NCBI GenBank assembly: GCA_030684395.1
Contig: JAUXTT010000011.1
Coordinates: 62,001-126,000, forward strand
Reading direction: 5' to 3'
DNA: 64,000 nt
DNA from: Bacteroidota bacterium
GTDB lineage: Bacteria; Bacteroidota; Bacteroidia; B-17B0; Aurantibacillaceae
In this document: positions 25,777 through 34,590 of the stretch, piece after piece
Numbering within the stretch: the stretch's first letter is position 1
How the letters are laid out: each line of letters begins with the position of its first letter
The notes under the pieces: generated by a model
Database searches by the model: none
What the model was told of the DNA's origin: nothing
What the model saw: only the letters and a program-made list of their open reading frames with translations
Position numbers and translations under genes: made by a program

Positions 25777-26945
25777 GATTTCACCAAATTTGAATAGAGT
25801 TTTTCATATTCTCCGGTTATAACTTCCCAACTGTATTTTTGTTTCCAGATTTCAAACGACTCACTTCCCATCTTTTCGCGTTTACCTTTGTTATCATACA
25901 AAGCATTTAATTTGGCAACACCATCAGGCACTACCACGTGACTAAAACCACCTTCGTCTTTGGTTGTAGCCATTATCTCTCCACCCTTAGTCCATTCCGC
26001 GATTTCAATGGAATTTCCTACATCAGTTGATAAAAAAGGTAATTTAGACGCTGCACATTCAAATAACACTATCGGAGAGCATTCTACATTGGATGGAAAC
26101 AAAAATAAATCCGCTTCTTTGTAGGCGGCTACTGTGTACTCTCTGGAAAAATAATTAAAAATAATTTTTTTACGGCCAAATAGTTTATTAATAAAACTTA
26201 GCCATGCTAATTTTGGATGCTTAAGATACTGCCTTCTGAAATATTGATAATTATTTCCAATCATCAGCAGTGTGCCCCGTTTAATTTTTGATTTCAAAAA
26301 CAATTCAACCGCTTCCTTATGCCCTTTCCATCCTGTATAGGAACCTACCAACAAAATCAAAAAATCTTCTTTATTAATTCCCAGTTCTTTTCTGATATCA
26401 ATTTTAGTTTCAGGTAAAAACTCATCGGCAGCCGCACCATTAGGAATCAATGTAATATTCTTAACCTTATTTTCGCGAGCGTAATTAATATCACGGTAAT
26501 CATTGCTCAAATATACATTCATGTCGTAGCCATGAATCCATGTTTTCATATCTTCAAAATAGTCTTTAAACTCGGGCCAGTATAAACCAGAGTAGCCTGT
26601 AGGGACAGAAACTTTTTTAGCTTTAATTTGTTTTAAAATTGGCAAAGCTAAATTGGTAGCCCATTGTTGGGCAGCAAAAAAAGTAACAACATCACAGGTA
26701 TTCGTCAAGAGAAAATCAACGTACTCCTGATCATTCTCATTTTCTACCTTACGTGGGTTTCCTGTTATGTTGAAAGTTTTAATTTTCACTCCATTGAGTT
26801 CAGAAAATTTTCTATCAGGATGAAAACGGGTTAAAACAGTTACCTCATGTCCTAATTTGGCCAGTCTTTCAGAAAGTTGCTTTACAACCTCCTGCATCCC
26901 ACCAATTGCGGGGTAATATGATTCAACAGCATGGAAAATTTTCAT
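25773..26945 (-). CDS. Glycosyltransferase family 4
   Basis: A 390-residue GT-B enzyme. The N-terminal half has YYPAIGGMQEVVKQLSERLA, the classical G-G-xx glycine-rich loop. The C-terminal half has LLVGSYTGWKGHKEAVELF, an LFPSNVECSPIVLFECAASK acceptor segment and an STDVGNS donor loop. It is cotranscribed with the fucosyltransferase (four-base overlap) and lies three bases from the preceding gene. Confidence 0.85.
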   Translation of the reverse strand: MKIFHAVESYYPAIGGMQEVVKQLSERLAKLGHEVTVLTRFHPDRKFSELNGVKIKTFNITGNPRKVENENDQEYVDFLLTNTCDVVTFFAAQQWATNLALPILKQIKAKKVSVPTGYSGLYWPEFKDYFEDMKTWIHGYDMNVYLSNDYRDINYARENKVKNITLIPNGAAADEFLPETKIDIRKELGINKEDFLILLVGSYTGWKGHKEAVELFLKSKIKRGTLLMIGNNYQYFRRQYLKHPKLAWLSFINKLFGRKKIIFNYFSREYTVAAYKEADLFLFPSNVECSPIVLFECAASKLPFLSTDVGNSIEIAEWTKGGEIMATTKDEGGFSHVVVPDGVAKLNALYDNKGKREKMGSESFEIWKQKYSWEVITGEYEKLYSNLVKS

Positions 26946-26948
26946 AAA

Positions 26949-27755
26949 TCAGTAAAGTTTCTTCAGGTACTCATTCAACTCATTCTCTTTAGGTTTAACA
27001 TCCATCCAATACGATCCGTTAAAAGTATGCAACCAGTCTCCAATGACTTCCATTTTATCGGATTGGGTTATTTCGCCTTCCCGCAAATTTACATAATGCG
27101 AAGCGGGAAATTCTATTTTTTCTTTATCAAGTGTAGAAAACAGAACCTCCCAATTCGCTCCTCCGGTATCCGCTTGTTTGGTTCCAATAGTTGTTGGCAT
27201 AAAATCCAACTCGGTATTTTTAACCAAGTCCCGGCTAAAGAAACAAAGTCCCGCCCATAAATACCAGAACTCTTTATTACCTTGCCAGGTTCCGTAAACC
27301 CCTTGTTTATTAAGCAAATCTATTAATGAGTGTTTTTTTACCGGAAAAATATCATGGTCAATAAATCCAAAATATGCAGGCTTTATTTGAGAAATGTAAT
27401 TCTTATATATCCAGTTAATGCAAATGCCATGCGAACGGCTGCTCATTTTATACGGATTTTTTGGCAGTCCAACATAAGCGATGTTATTTTCCTCACAAAT
27501 TTTACGGATTGCTATACGTTTATTTTCCAAGGGAGAATTGTCTGCAACAATAAATACAAAACTATCCGAGACATTTTTTTGTAACAGCTTTAACTGATGT
27601 ACCAATAATGTTTCATTATTATAAGCTACCGTAATAATATGAATTTGGTTAGCCTCTGCCTTAACAGGGATATTAATATGCTCAAGCTGACTAAACCCGG
27701 TTTTCAGAAAAGCTTTATCTTTTATATTTTGTATGAAATTGCTTACAAAAAACAT
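26949..27755 (-). CDS. Glycosyltransferase-like protein (GT-A fold)
   Basis: A 268-residue protein with a GT2-like beginning, HIITVAYNNETLLVHQLKLL, followed by VFIVADNSPLENKR and a SRSHGICINWIYK segment. A DxD-type motif (GFIDHDIFPVK) follows; the central residues FIDHD can bind the metal-sugar nucleotide. It is shorter than the neighbouring GT2 enzymes. Its sugar is unknown. It shares its start with the upstream GT2 stop (one-base overlap) in the same operon. Confidence 0.7.
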   Translation of the reverse strand: MFFVSNFIQNIKDKAFLKTGFSQLEHINIPVKAEANQIHIITVAYNNETLLVHQLKLLQKNVSDSFVFIVADNSPLENKRIAIRKICEENNIAYVGLPKNPYKMSSRSHGICINWIYKNYISQIKPAYFGFIDHDIFPVKKHSLIDLLNKQGVYGTWQGNKEFWYLWAGLCFFSRDLVKNTELDFMPTTIGTKQADTGGANWEVLFSTLDKEKIEFPASHYVNLREGEITQSDKMEVIGDWLHTFNGSYWMDVKPKENELNEYLKKLY

Positions 27756-28768
27756 TACTCATTTATCAGGTTTGGATGGTATTCATGGAGCTTCATGTCT
27801 AACTTCAGGAAAAACATTTTTAAACGATTTTTTTCTGCCAACTTCCGCTTATAAATATTAAAGCAGTATCCCATTATATTCTTATACTGTTTTAACCTCT
27901 GGCTTACCAAGTTTTCGGAACCTTTATGTTGTGATATTATTTTCTCAGCCATTTTCTGAAGGTATTGATATATTTCCGCTTTTTCGGTACCTCTATACAA
28001 AGTGTAATCTTTATGCATAAGGGCCAGCATATCATTTACAACAACACTTTTTTCGCCCATCAGGGTTTCTATATTTAACGTGCATTGGTTGTATAAAGCG
28101 TTTTTTGAGAAGTAGGCCGCGTCTTTCGACATACCCTTTTCGTGATGTCTATATTCAACCAAAACATCCTTTAAATTAACCAGCTTACCATGCCAGGCCA
28201 TTTTACTCCACAAATTATAATCTTCGAAAAAATTTCTATCAACCGTATAATTTCCTGTTTTTTCCAAAACACTTTTTTTGAACATTACAGAGCTATGCAC
28301 GAATGGGTTATTGAACATCAAATCAAATTTAAGCACAGCACTATCCGTAGCATGATCGTGATACTTAATTACTTTGCCCCCATCAATAAACACACTGGCT
28401 CTTGTACCAACCATTACAACATCAGGATTAGTAACTAAAAAATTCAATTGTTTTTCAAAACGCTGTGGCAGTGAGATATCATCCTGATCCTGACGGGCAA
28501 TAAAGTCGCCCTTGCTTAATTCAATTCCTCTATTAAGAGTTCCCGCAAGGCCGCAATTAGGATGTTTGTAGTATTTTATCCGGGGATCGCCGTACGACAA
28601 AATAATTTCCTCTGATTTATCTTTTGAACCGTCGTTTAAAATTAAAAACTCAAAATTTGAATATGTTTGATTTAAAATACTCTCAATGGACTCTCGTATA
28701 TAAGCCTCACTGTTATACACAGGTAAAATTACTGATATAAGGGGCAATATTTCTTTTTGATTATCCAT
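27755..28768 (-). CDS. Glycosyltransferase family 2
   Basis: A 337-residue GT2 enzyme with VILPVYNSEAYIRESIESIL, LNDGSKDKSEEI, the ARQDQDDIS motif and an FFEDYNLWSKM segment. The C-terminal half is basic and helix-rich. It resembles the GT2 gene at 21798 and may be an old paralogue. It is flanked closely by a GT-A protein and a methyltransferase, so the operon is continuous. Confidence 0.88.
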   Translation of the reverse strand: MDNQKEILPLISVILPVYNSEAYIRESIESILNQTYSNFEFLILNDGSKDKSEEIILSYGDPRIKYYKHPNCGLAGTLNRGIELSKGDFIARQDQDDISLPQRFEKQLNFLVTNPDVVMVGTRASVFIDGGKVIKYHDHATDSAVLKFDLMFNNPFVHSSVMFKKSVLEKTGNYTVDRNFFEDYNLWSKMAWHGKLVNLKDVLVEYRHHEKGMSKDAAYFSKNALYNQCTLNIETLMGEKSVVVNDMLALMHKDYTLYRGTEKAEIYQYLQKMAEKIISQHKGSENLVSQRLKQYKNIMGYCFNIYKRKLAEKNRLKMFFLKLDMKLHEYHPNLINE

Positions 28769-28782
28769 TAATTTCTACCTGG

Positions 28783-29481
28783 TTATTTTTTATAAACTAA
28801 CGACATTCCGGGTAAACCCATGTTGATGGAAAGCACGGTATACTTCTCACCATGTTTAGCCATTACTTCTTTTACAGCTTTGTGTGGGCCTACATTATAC
28901 TTCGCTTCTTCTGATTGATAAAATGTATCATGAAGCAACACAACAGCATCAGGAACATGTTCTAATATTGTTTCTAATTCTTTTTTCACTGATTCATAAC
29001 TATGATCTCCATCAACAAAAAACAACACTTTCCCTTTGGGTGCTTTTTGTTTTATTAGTCCAAGTGAGCATTCCAATCCATCAGCCTGATGCAACTGTAC
29101 TTCTTTAATACCTTTCACCATTCTACCTCTGTCATTTTTTGGATGCTCGTTATGAAAAACATCATCGGGCAAGTCAATAGAATGCACTTCGGTTTTAATA
29201 TCAAATGTTTTGCTAATTTCATAAAAAATACGTGCCGACTTCCCTATGTTGGTTCCCCATTCGAAAATCAATTCAGGCTTAAAGCGGCAAACCGTTGCTG
29301 TCATTAACATTAATTCGGTTAAAGGAAAAGGATGAAATCCTACAACCGGAACTAATTTATTTACAACAAAATCCGACACAATCCAATTGTTTACTTCAAA
29401 CTCTGAGCAATTAAGGTTTTTAGCAGGGTCTTCGAATTTCCCGGATCTCAGCTTTTGTGATTTAAATAATTTGTTCAACAT
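28783..29481 (-). CDS. SAM-dependent methyltransferase (Methyltransf_24-like)
   Basis: A 232-residue Rossmann-fold protein with FEWGTNIGKSARIFYEI as the cofactor motif, HSIDLPDD and FVDGDHSYESVKKEL. The latter resembles the O-methyltransferase/cephalosporin hydroxylase-like group. The ATG at 29481 is preferred over a TTG at 29535 that would overlap the previous methyltransferase gene. It probably methylates a sugar or the growing glycan end. It lies 14 bases before the GT2 gene. Confidence 0.78.
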   Translation of the reverse strand: MLNKLFKSQKLRSGKFEDPAKNLNCSEFEVNNWIVSDFVVNKLVPVVGFHPFPLTELMLMTATVCRFKPELIFEWGTNIGKSARIFYEISKTFDIKTEVHSIDLPDDVFHNEHPKNDRGRMVKGIKEVQLHQADGLECSLGLIKQKAPKGKVLFFVDGDHSYESVKKELETILEHVPDAVVLLHDTFYQSEEAKYNVGPHKAVKEVMAKHGEKYTVLSINMGLPGMSLVYKK

Positions 29482-29504
29482 TTTAGGTATTTTAGTTATT
29501 TCAT

Positions 29505-30263
29505 TTACTTTTTCTTTCTGGCAATAATTCCACAATAGGGTGCGTAAGCCGGTTTACCGGGCTTCATTGATTTCAGTTTTTCGTAATTTGTAATTAAGCG
29601 ATTAAACACTTTTGTCCTTACATAAGTGGTTGGCAATTTATCAACCCAAAACTGAAACTCTCCTATATGTCCTTTAAAAATTATTTCGAATCCGTGTTTT
29701 TCACACAACTTTGCCCACTTATCCGGATTCATGGATGGAATATAGTGGCGCTTATAATTTTCATTATCTAAAAACCAATGAATAAATCGCTGGAACCATC
29801 CTCTGAAATTAGGAGTTTCAATAACGAGATAACCGTTGTCGTTAACTAATTCTATATGTTTTAAAAAAACTTCCTGCCAATTGGTAAAATGTTCAATAAA
29901 CCCGAACGAGCAAACCATGTCGTACTTTTCCTGCGGATTAAATTTTAAAAAATCTTCCTGCGAAAAAGATCCAACATCGTACCCTTCCTTTTTTAACCAG
30001 GCCGGGAATTCATTCTTAACTCTGGGAGTAAGGTCAATACCACTAAGTTTATAGCCCAAATCTCCCATAACAGTTAAATACCTTCCGGGAAAACAACCGA
30101 TTTCCATACAGGATGCCCCGTTAACTTTTGGAATGTATTTCAGTAGCCATTTTTTTACGATATCATCGTCGGCCACTTTATCCTGCAGGCTGTAACCCGC
30201 ATAAGCTTCGTCCCAATAAGATTGGGATGCAAGATTTGTATTTATATTTTTATCGCTTTGCAT
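29505..30263 (-). CDS. SAM-dependent class I methyltransferase
   Basis: A 252-residue methyltransferase with motif I CMEIGCFPGRYLTVMGDLGY, GIDLTP (ribose-binding acid) and CSFGFIEHFTNWQEV (motif IV). It belongs to the Methyltransf_23/UbiG-like clan. In O-antigen loci with a Wzm/Wzt exporter, methyltransferases can add a terminal cap that stops chain growth and is read by the Wzt C-terminal domain. That role is inferred from position: the gene overlaps wzt by 22 bases. Confidence 0.82.
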   Translation of the reverse strand: MQSDKNINTNLASQSYWDEAYAGYSLQDKVADDDIVKKWLLKYIPKVNGASCMEIGCFPGRYLTVMGDLGYKLSGIDLTPRVKNEFPAWLKKEGYDVGSFSQEDFLKFNPQEKYDMVCSFGFIEHFTNWQEVFLKHIELVNDNGYLVIETPNFRGWFQRFIHWFLDNENYKRHYIPSMNPDKWAKLCEKHGFEIIFKGHIGEFQFWVDKLPTTYVRTKVFNRLITNYEKLKSMKPGKPAYAPYCGIIARKKK

Positions 30264-31435
30264 GTGGCTTTAGGTACAATAATTACATCCTGGCGTTTAT
30301 ATAAGGGCAGGCTTTTTTGTGAAGGTGACACGGTGGCGCAATTCTCAACTACTATTTCGTAAGGTGTATCAATATCTTTACGTATTCCAACATCCATACG
30401 AAGGTCAGAAGATGCGAAACCAACATTCTGTATAATAAACTCAGCAGCGTTATATTCTCCATAGGAAGAAAATTCAGAAAACATCTGACTTTGCAAGGCT
30501 AGGATTTTAACACCATCGAAGGTATAAAAAGCCAGGTCGCAATGCCAACCCGGTGCAAAACGTCCTCTTTCCCAACTCACTTCAACACTCAGGTCTGTTC
30601 CAACGTCCCACTCACCTGTTGAACTTAATGGCTTTACATTAACATTAATATTTTGAGCAACGGTTTCCTTAACAAATCGCTGATACTTTGTAATAACTGT
30701 ATCAATAGGGCCAACATCCATTAACTTCCCTGAATCAAAATACAATCCTTTATTACAAATGGAACGAATGGAACTAAAACTATGACTCACAAATAAGATA
30801 GTACGTCCGCTGGATGAACTTAAATCGTTTATTTTATCAATACATTTTTTTTGAAAGGCAGCATCGCCAACTGCCAGTACTTCATCTAAAATTAAAATAT
30901 CAGGGTCCATGTGTGCTGCAATTGCAAAAGCAAGCTTAACATACATACCGCTACTGTATCGTTTAACCGGCGTATCTATAAAGGCTTCCACTTCCGAAAA
31001 ATCTACAATGGCATCAAACTTAGCGTCAATTTCCGCTTTGGTCATTCCTAAAATTGAGCCATTCAGATAAATATTTTCTCTCCCCGAAAGATCTCCATGA
31101 AAGCCTGTGCCTACTTCCAATAACGATGCAACATTACCCGTAATTTCAATACGGCCTTTTGTAGGTGGTGTGATACGTGATAATATTTTTAGCAAAGTAG
31201 ATTTTCCGGCGCCGTTTCTTCCTATAATTCCAACTCTATCGCCTTTTTCTATTTCAAAACTAACATCTTTTAATGCCCAAAAATCCTGTTTCTCTCTTTT
31301 TTTTGTAATGTTTTTTATATTCTTCACTCCATCAATAAAATTGCCATACAAGGTGTCGCTCTTTTGTTTAGCGCTCTTATTAAGTAAATAATGTTTACTT
31401 AATCCTTCTACTTTTATGACAACATTATTGCTCAT
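30242..31435 (-). CDS. wzt: Polysaccharide ABC exporter ATPase (Wzt-like)
   Basis: A 397-residue ABC ATPase with Walker A GRNGAGKST at 72-80, signature YSSGMYVKLAFA and Walker B DILILDEVLAVGD, followed by a VSHS switch. Residues about 265-397 form a beta-sandwich extension typical of Wzt-type exporters that recognise the glycan end. It pairs with the adjacent permease to export undecaprenyl-linked glycan across the inner membrane. It overlaps the permease by one base and the methyltransferase by 22 bases, consistent with an export-capping unit. Confidence 0.9.
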   Translation of the reverse strand: MSNNVVIKVEGLSKHYLLNKSAKQKSDTLYGNFIDGVKNIKNITKKREKQDFWALKDVSFEIEKGDRVGIIGRNGAGKSTLLKILSRITPPTKGRIEITGNVASLLEVGTGFHGDLSGRENIYLNGSILGMTKAEIDAKFDAIVDFSEVEAFIDTPVKRYSSGMYVKLAFAIAAHMDPDILILDEVLAVGDAAFQKKCIDKINDLSSSSGRTILFVSHSFSSIRSICNKGLYFDSGKLMDVGPIDTVITKYQRFVKETVAQNINVNVKPLSSTGEWDVGTDLSVEVSWERGRFAPGWHCDLAFYTFDGVKILALQSQMFSEFSSYGEYNAAEFIIQNVGFASSDLRMDVGIRKDIDTPYEIVVENCATVSPSQKSLPLYKRQDVIIVPKATCKAIKI

Positions 31436-32268
31436 TAAATATAATCTACAAAACTACGTTCAAACTTATAAAAATACCTGGAGCCAATAAATAAAAACAA
31501 AAAGGTAACACAAATAGAAACAATAAAATAATTAACATTATAAATTGCTTCTCCACCAAATAAAGCGTACTTAAACCCATCAATTGCCCCAACCATTGGA
31601 TTTAAACAAAACAACCAATGCAACCACTCCGGCATCCTTTCTAAATAATAGCGTGTACTAAAAATAACCGGAGTTACATACATTCCAAACTGCAGTATTA
31701 CAGGAACAATAAACTTAACATCTCTGTACTTAACATTAATTGTAGCAAAATATAAACCCATACCCAATCCGTTAACCATTGTAAGAATAATAAACAACGG
31801 TGCTAAAATGATATGCCAATGAATCGTTTGTCCGGCAATGACAAACAATGCAATTAAAATCGTCAGTGAAATTAAAAAATCGGTCAGACAAACTAAGAGT
31901 GTGCTGATCGGAATAATGATTTTTGGAAAATAAACCTTGGAAAATAAATTGGCATTATTAATAATGGAGTTACTTACATCATTAAACACGTTTGAAAACA
32001 ATTGCCATAATAACATAGCGGATGCTACATTTACAAAATTAAGAGCTGTGTTTCCCGTGTTATTTATTTTAGAAGAAATGTATCCAAAAACCAAGATACT
32101 CAACATTGGTTTAATAAGTGCCCACATAACACCTGCAAAAGCTTGTTTATAGCGCACCAAAAAGTCGCGTTTTGCCAAATTAATAAGCAAACTCTTGTAT
32201 TTAAGAACTTCCTTTAGAGAAAAGAAGGAACTTAAATTCGAGTCTATAATTATTTTATTTTGGTTCAA
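31435..32268 (-). CDS. wzm: Polysaccharide ABC exporter permease (Wzm-like)
   Basis: A 277-residue ABC-2 permease with about six helices. The N-terminal cytoplasmic segment ends in RDFLVRYKQAFAGVMWALIKP, a hallmark of O-antigen and teichoic-acid export permeases. It forms the channel paired with the Wzt-like ATPase. The start is TTG at 32268, as no ATG is close in frame. A perfect -7 box lies 54 bases upstream on the minus strand, so this may be the first gene of the long operon. Confidence 0.88.
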   Translation of the reverse strand: MNQNKIIIDSNLSSFFSLKEVLKYKSLLINLAKRDFLVRYKQAFAGVMWALIKPMLSILVFGYISSKINNTGNTALNFVNVASAMLLWQLFSNVFNDVSNSIINNANLFSKVYFPKIIIPISTLLVCLTDFLISLTILIALFVIAGQTIHWHIILAPLFIILTMVNGLGMGLYFATINVKYRDVKFIVPVILQFGMYVTPVIFSTRYYLERMPEWLHWLFCLNPMVGAIDGFKYALFGGEAIYNVNYFIVSICVTFLFLFIGSRYFYKFERSFVDYI

Positions 32269-32322
32269 TTGCCGGTTGGGTAAAAGTAAAAACAGCCATT
32301 TTCTTAAACAGCTTTAAAAGCC

Positions 32323-32330
32323 CAAAGATA
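32323..32330 (-). promoter_or_regulatory. -7 box of the polysaccharide operon
   Basis: On the minus strand TATCTTTG matches TAnnTTTG. It stands 54 bases upstream of the wzm TTG, in the only sizeable gap before the run of glycan genes. No TTG -33 is evident. Confidence 0.45.
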
Positions 32331-32376
32331 TTGACTTTTTTGCTTTCTTTAAAAATTATATTTTAAGCCGGCAAAA

Positions 32377-32958
32377 CTAGTTTTTTGGAAACAATTCCAT
32401 TTCGGCGATCTCACATAATGTATGTCCCAAAATCATGTGACATTCCTGTATACGCGGGGTATCTTTACTCGGAATATTGATAAGATAATCAGAAACCTCT
32501 TTCATTTTTCCACCTGTTTCACCCGTTAAACCTACCGTTATAACACCCAGTTCGCGGCATGCTTCAAATGCTTTTATAACATTTCCGGAATTACCACTGG
32601 TTGAAAGCCCAATCAAAATATCTCCTTTTTTGCACATCGCTCTTACAAGGCGCGCATAAATTTCTTCATAGCTATAATCATTAGCCACTGCAGTAATGTA
32701 ACTGGTATTTACATGTAATGCTTCGGAAAACAAGGGAGCACGATCATAGTAAAAACGTCCGCTTAGCTCCGCTGCCAAATGCTGTGAATCAGCAGCGCTT
32801 CCACCATTTCCGCACCACAGAACTTTGTTTCCATTTTGATAACACTCAACTACTTTTTTCGCGACCTTCTCTGTTGTTTCCATTAAAACAGCATCGTTCA
32901 TTACACGGGTTTTAAGATCAATTGAAGTTTGAAGCTTGGATTTTATGAAGTTTTGCAT
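32377..32958 (-). CDS. gmhA: Sedoheptulose-7-phosphate isomerase
   Basis: A 193-residue SIS-domain protein with CGNGGSAADSQHLAAELSGR, SGNSGNVIKAFEA, GLTGETGGKMKE and an ECHMILGHTLCEIAE end, all matching GmhA. It converts sedoheptulose-7-phosphate to D-glycero-D-manno-heptose-7-phosphate in the cytoplasm, the first step to heptose nucleotides. With the kinase hddA, 574 bases upstream, it points to the GDP-heptose branch. A toxin-antitoxin pair lies between the two, on the same strand and 17 bases before this gene. Confidence 0.93.
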   Translation of the reverse strand: MQNFIKSKLQTSIDLKTRVMNDAVLMETTEKVAKKVVECYQNGNKVLWCGNGGSAADSQHLAAELSGRFYYDRAPLFSEALHVNTSYITAVANDYSYEEIYARLVRAMCKKGDILIGLSTSGNSGNVIKAFEACRELGVITVGLTGETGGKMKEVSDYLINIPSKDTPRIQECHMILGHTLCEIAEMELFPKN

Positions 32959-32975
32959 AATGATTTTATCAGTAT

Positions 32976-33269
32976 TTATTTTGGGTATTTATCTGAATCT
33001 TGAGCCAAATGAACCAGTGCATAGCAAGTCACCATCTTTTCACTCTCATCTACTTCATAATAAATGGAGTAAGGAAAATTATTTAGTTTTAATGATCTAT
33101 ATGATTTATACCTAATTTGAAAAAAAGGGTTTGATTTAATAATATCCAAAGCAGAATTAAATTCTTTATAAAATTTTTCTGCTACTCCCAAACTACTTAT
33201 AGAATAATATAAATAAGCATTCTCAACATCAAAATATACTTTTGGTTGAATCCTTATTTTATATCCCAT
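32976..33269 (-). CDS. ParE/RelE-family toxin
   Basis: A 97-residue basic protein with the RelE/ParE fold: IQPKVYFDVENAYLYYSISS, then SNPFFQIRYKSYRSLKLNNFPYSIYYEV, the typical R-x-L-x-x-FPYxIxYE segment. It overlaps the antitoxin gene by 11 bases, the normal tight coupling. Targets of such toxins are ribosome-bound mRNA (RelE) or DNA gyrase (ParE); which applies is not decidable here. It lies inside the heptose gene pair. Confidence 0.85.
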   Translation of the reverse strand: MGYKIRIQPKVYFDVENAYLYYSISSLGVAEKFYKEFNSALDIIKSNPFFQIRYKSYRSLKLNNFPYSIYYEVDESEKMVTCYALVHLAQDSDKYPK

Positions 33270-33471
33270 ACTTCCCCTTGAATTTCTTCTTGAATTGACT
33301 TAGAGTAAGAAAATCGCCATCTTTTGACTCTGCTTTACGTTTATCCAAAAGTCTTTTAACTTCTGTAGGTAGTTCCTCGTTTGTTTCTTTATAAGTGAAT
33401 TTAAATCTCTTTACTAATTGTAAAAACAAATCAAAATCTTTTTCGGGTATATCTAAAACAAGTTGTTTCAT
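33259..33471 (-). CDS. Antitoxin of the ParE/RelE-type pair
   Basis: A 70-residue acidic-to-basic protein with a KQLVLDIPEKDFDLFLQLVKRF start and a charged C-terminus ending FKKKFKGKYGI. It is the first gene of the pair and overlaps the toxin by 11 bases. Family membership is read mainly from the partner and layout; no classic RHH or Phd motif is obvious. A good promoter precedes it. Confidence 0.75.
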   Translation of the reverse strand: MKQLVLDIPEKDFDLFLQLVKRFKFTYKETNEELPTEVKRLLDKRKAESKDGDFLTLSQFKKKFKGKYGI

Positions 33472-33489
33472 ATTGTACTAAATGATAGC

Positions 33490-33520
33490 CAAATGTACAA
33501 AAAACCAACAAAATTTCCAA
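33490..33520 (-). promoter_or_regulatory. Promoter of the toxin-antitoxin operon
   Basis: On the minus strand, TTG (33518-33520), a 20-base spacer and TACATTTG (33490-33497) match the Bacteroidota promoter. The antitoxin ATG follows after 18 bases. Confidence 0.6.
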
Positions 33521-33531
33521 TTCGAACCATT

Positions 33532-34554
33532 TTAAATGGTCCAGGTAGTTAAACCGTGAGAAGTAAACTTAAACGACTGCACTCTTCCTCCAAATTGTTC
33601 AAGGGAACGAGCCACTTTTATTTTGGTAACTGCGGGGCAATAAAAGAACATAAATCCACCGCCACCGGCACCCGAGATCTTACCTCCGGTTGCACCTGTT
33701 TTCAAAGCTGTTTCATATATATCGTCAATTAATGTATTGGAAATAGATTTGGCCATTTGCTTTTTATTCTGCCAGCCAAAGTGTAGTACTTCTCCTATCT
33801 TATTCAGATCGCCACGCAGCAAATGCTCTTTCATCATAACTGATTGCTCCTTCAAATGATGCATCGCTTCTATTGCCTGTTCGTTTTTACTATTTACATT
33901 CTTCACCTGATCGTCGATAATTTGCGCTGAAAGCCTTTGTGTTGCCGTAAAATATAAAAGTAAATTAAATTCTAATTCAAATACTATTTTAGGTTTCAGC
34001 ATCAATGGATTTACAATTACCCTATCATTTGATAAAAACTCCATAAAATTAAATCCACCGAATGTAGCCGCATACTGATCCTGCTTTCCACCGGACATAT
34101 TCAGATCGACCCGTTCGATCTCATAAGCAAGGTGAGCTATATCGTAGTTTCCTAAAGGCAAACTTAACCATTCAACAAAAGCTCCCAAAAGCGATACTAC
34201 AATGGTTGAAGAAGTTCCTAATCCAGAACCTTGAGGCGCTTCAACATAGGATGTAAGTCGAAAAGAAAGTGGCTCTAATTTGAATTGTTTGATGATGCGA
34301 TTGTATATCCCTATAAATAATTCAAAGCCTTCTACCGGTTCCAATTCTTTTGCACTTCGAACGGAAAGGCACTTATCAGTTCCATCAATACAGAATTCTA
34401 TTTTACCATTATCCAATGGTTCAAGCGAGGCGTAAGCATACAAATCAATAGTTGCATTTAAAATAGCTCCGCCATAAAGATCAGAATAAGGGGAAACATC
34501 TGTTCCTCCTCCGGCTAAACCAATACGCAAAGGCGCTTTACTTCTTACGATCAT
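33532..34554 (-). CDS. hddA: D-glycero-alpha-D-manno-heptose 7-phosphate kinase (GHMP)
   Basis: A 340-residue GHMP kinase. It begins IVRSKAPLRIGLAGGGTDV and carries the ATP-binding motif EAPQGSGLGTSSTI and the C-terminal KISGAGGGGFMFF. The beginning and the ADP/GDP-heptose neighbour gmhA identify it as HddA, which phosphorylates heptose-7-phosphate to the 1,7-bisphosphate for GDP-D-glycero-D-manno-heptose. The later enzymes (gmhB, hddC) are not in the window. A TAACTTCG box, a TTCG variant of the -7 element, lies 20 bases before its ATG. Confidence 0.9.
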   Translation of the reverse strand: MIVRSKAPLRIGLAGGGTDVSPYSDLYGGAILNATIDLYAYASLEPLDNGKIEFCIDGTDKCLSVRSAKELEPVEGFELFIGIYNRIIKQFKLEPLSFRLTSYVEAPQGSGLGTSSTIVVSLLGAFVEWLSLPLGNYDIAHLAYEIERVDLNMSGGKQDQYAATFGGFNFMEFLSNDRVIVNPLMLKPKIVFELEFNLLLYFTATQRLSAQIIDDQVKNVNSKNEQAIEAMHHLKEQSVMMKEHLLRGDLNKIGEVLHFGWQNKKQMAKSISNTLIDDIYETALKTGATGGKISGAGGGGFMFFYCPAVTKIKVARSLEQFGGRVQSFKFTSHGLTTWTI

Positions 34555-34573
34555 AATTGATTATTACAAGGCT

Positions 34574-34581
34574 CGAAGTTA
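34574..34581 (-). promoter_or_regulatory. Degenerate -7 box of hddA
   Basis: On the minus strand TAACTTCG differs from TAnnTTTG only at position 7. The same TTCG variant occurs before the GH3 gene (41397) and before the lipoprotein gene at 55738. Confidence 0.35.
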
Positions 34582-34590
34582 CGGAATTTT

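Noticed and set aside
32269-32374. TTGCCGG/CCGGCAA arms flanking the gap between wzm and gmhA
   Set aside because: Only 7 bp with a 92-base loop; not distinguishable from chance.
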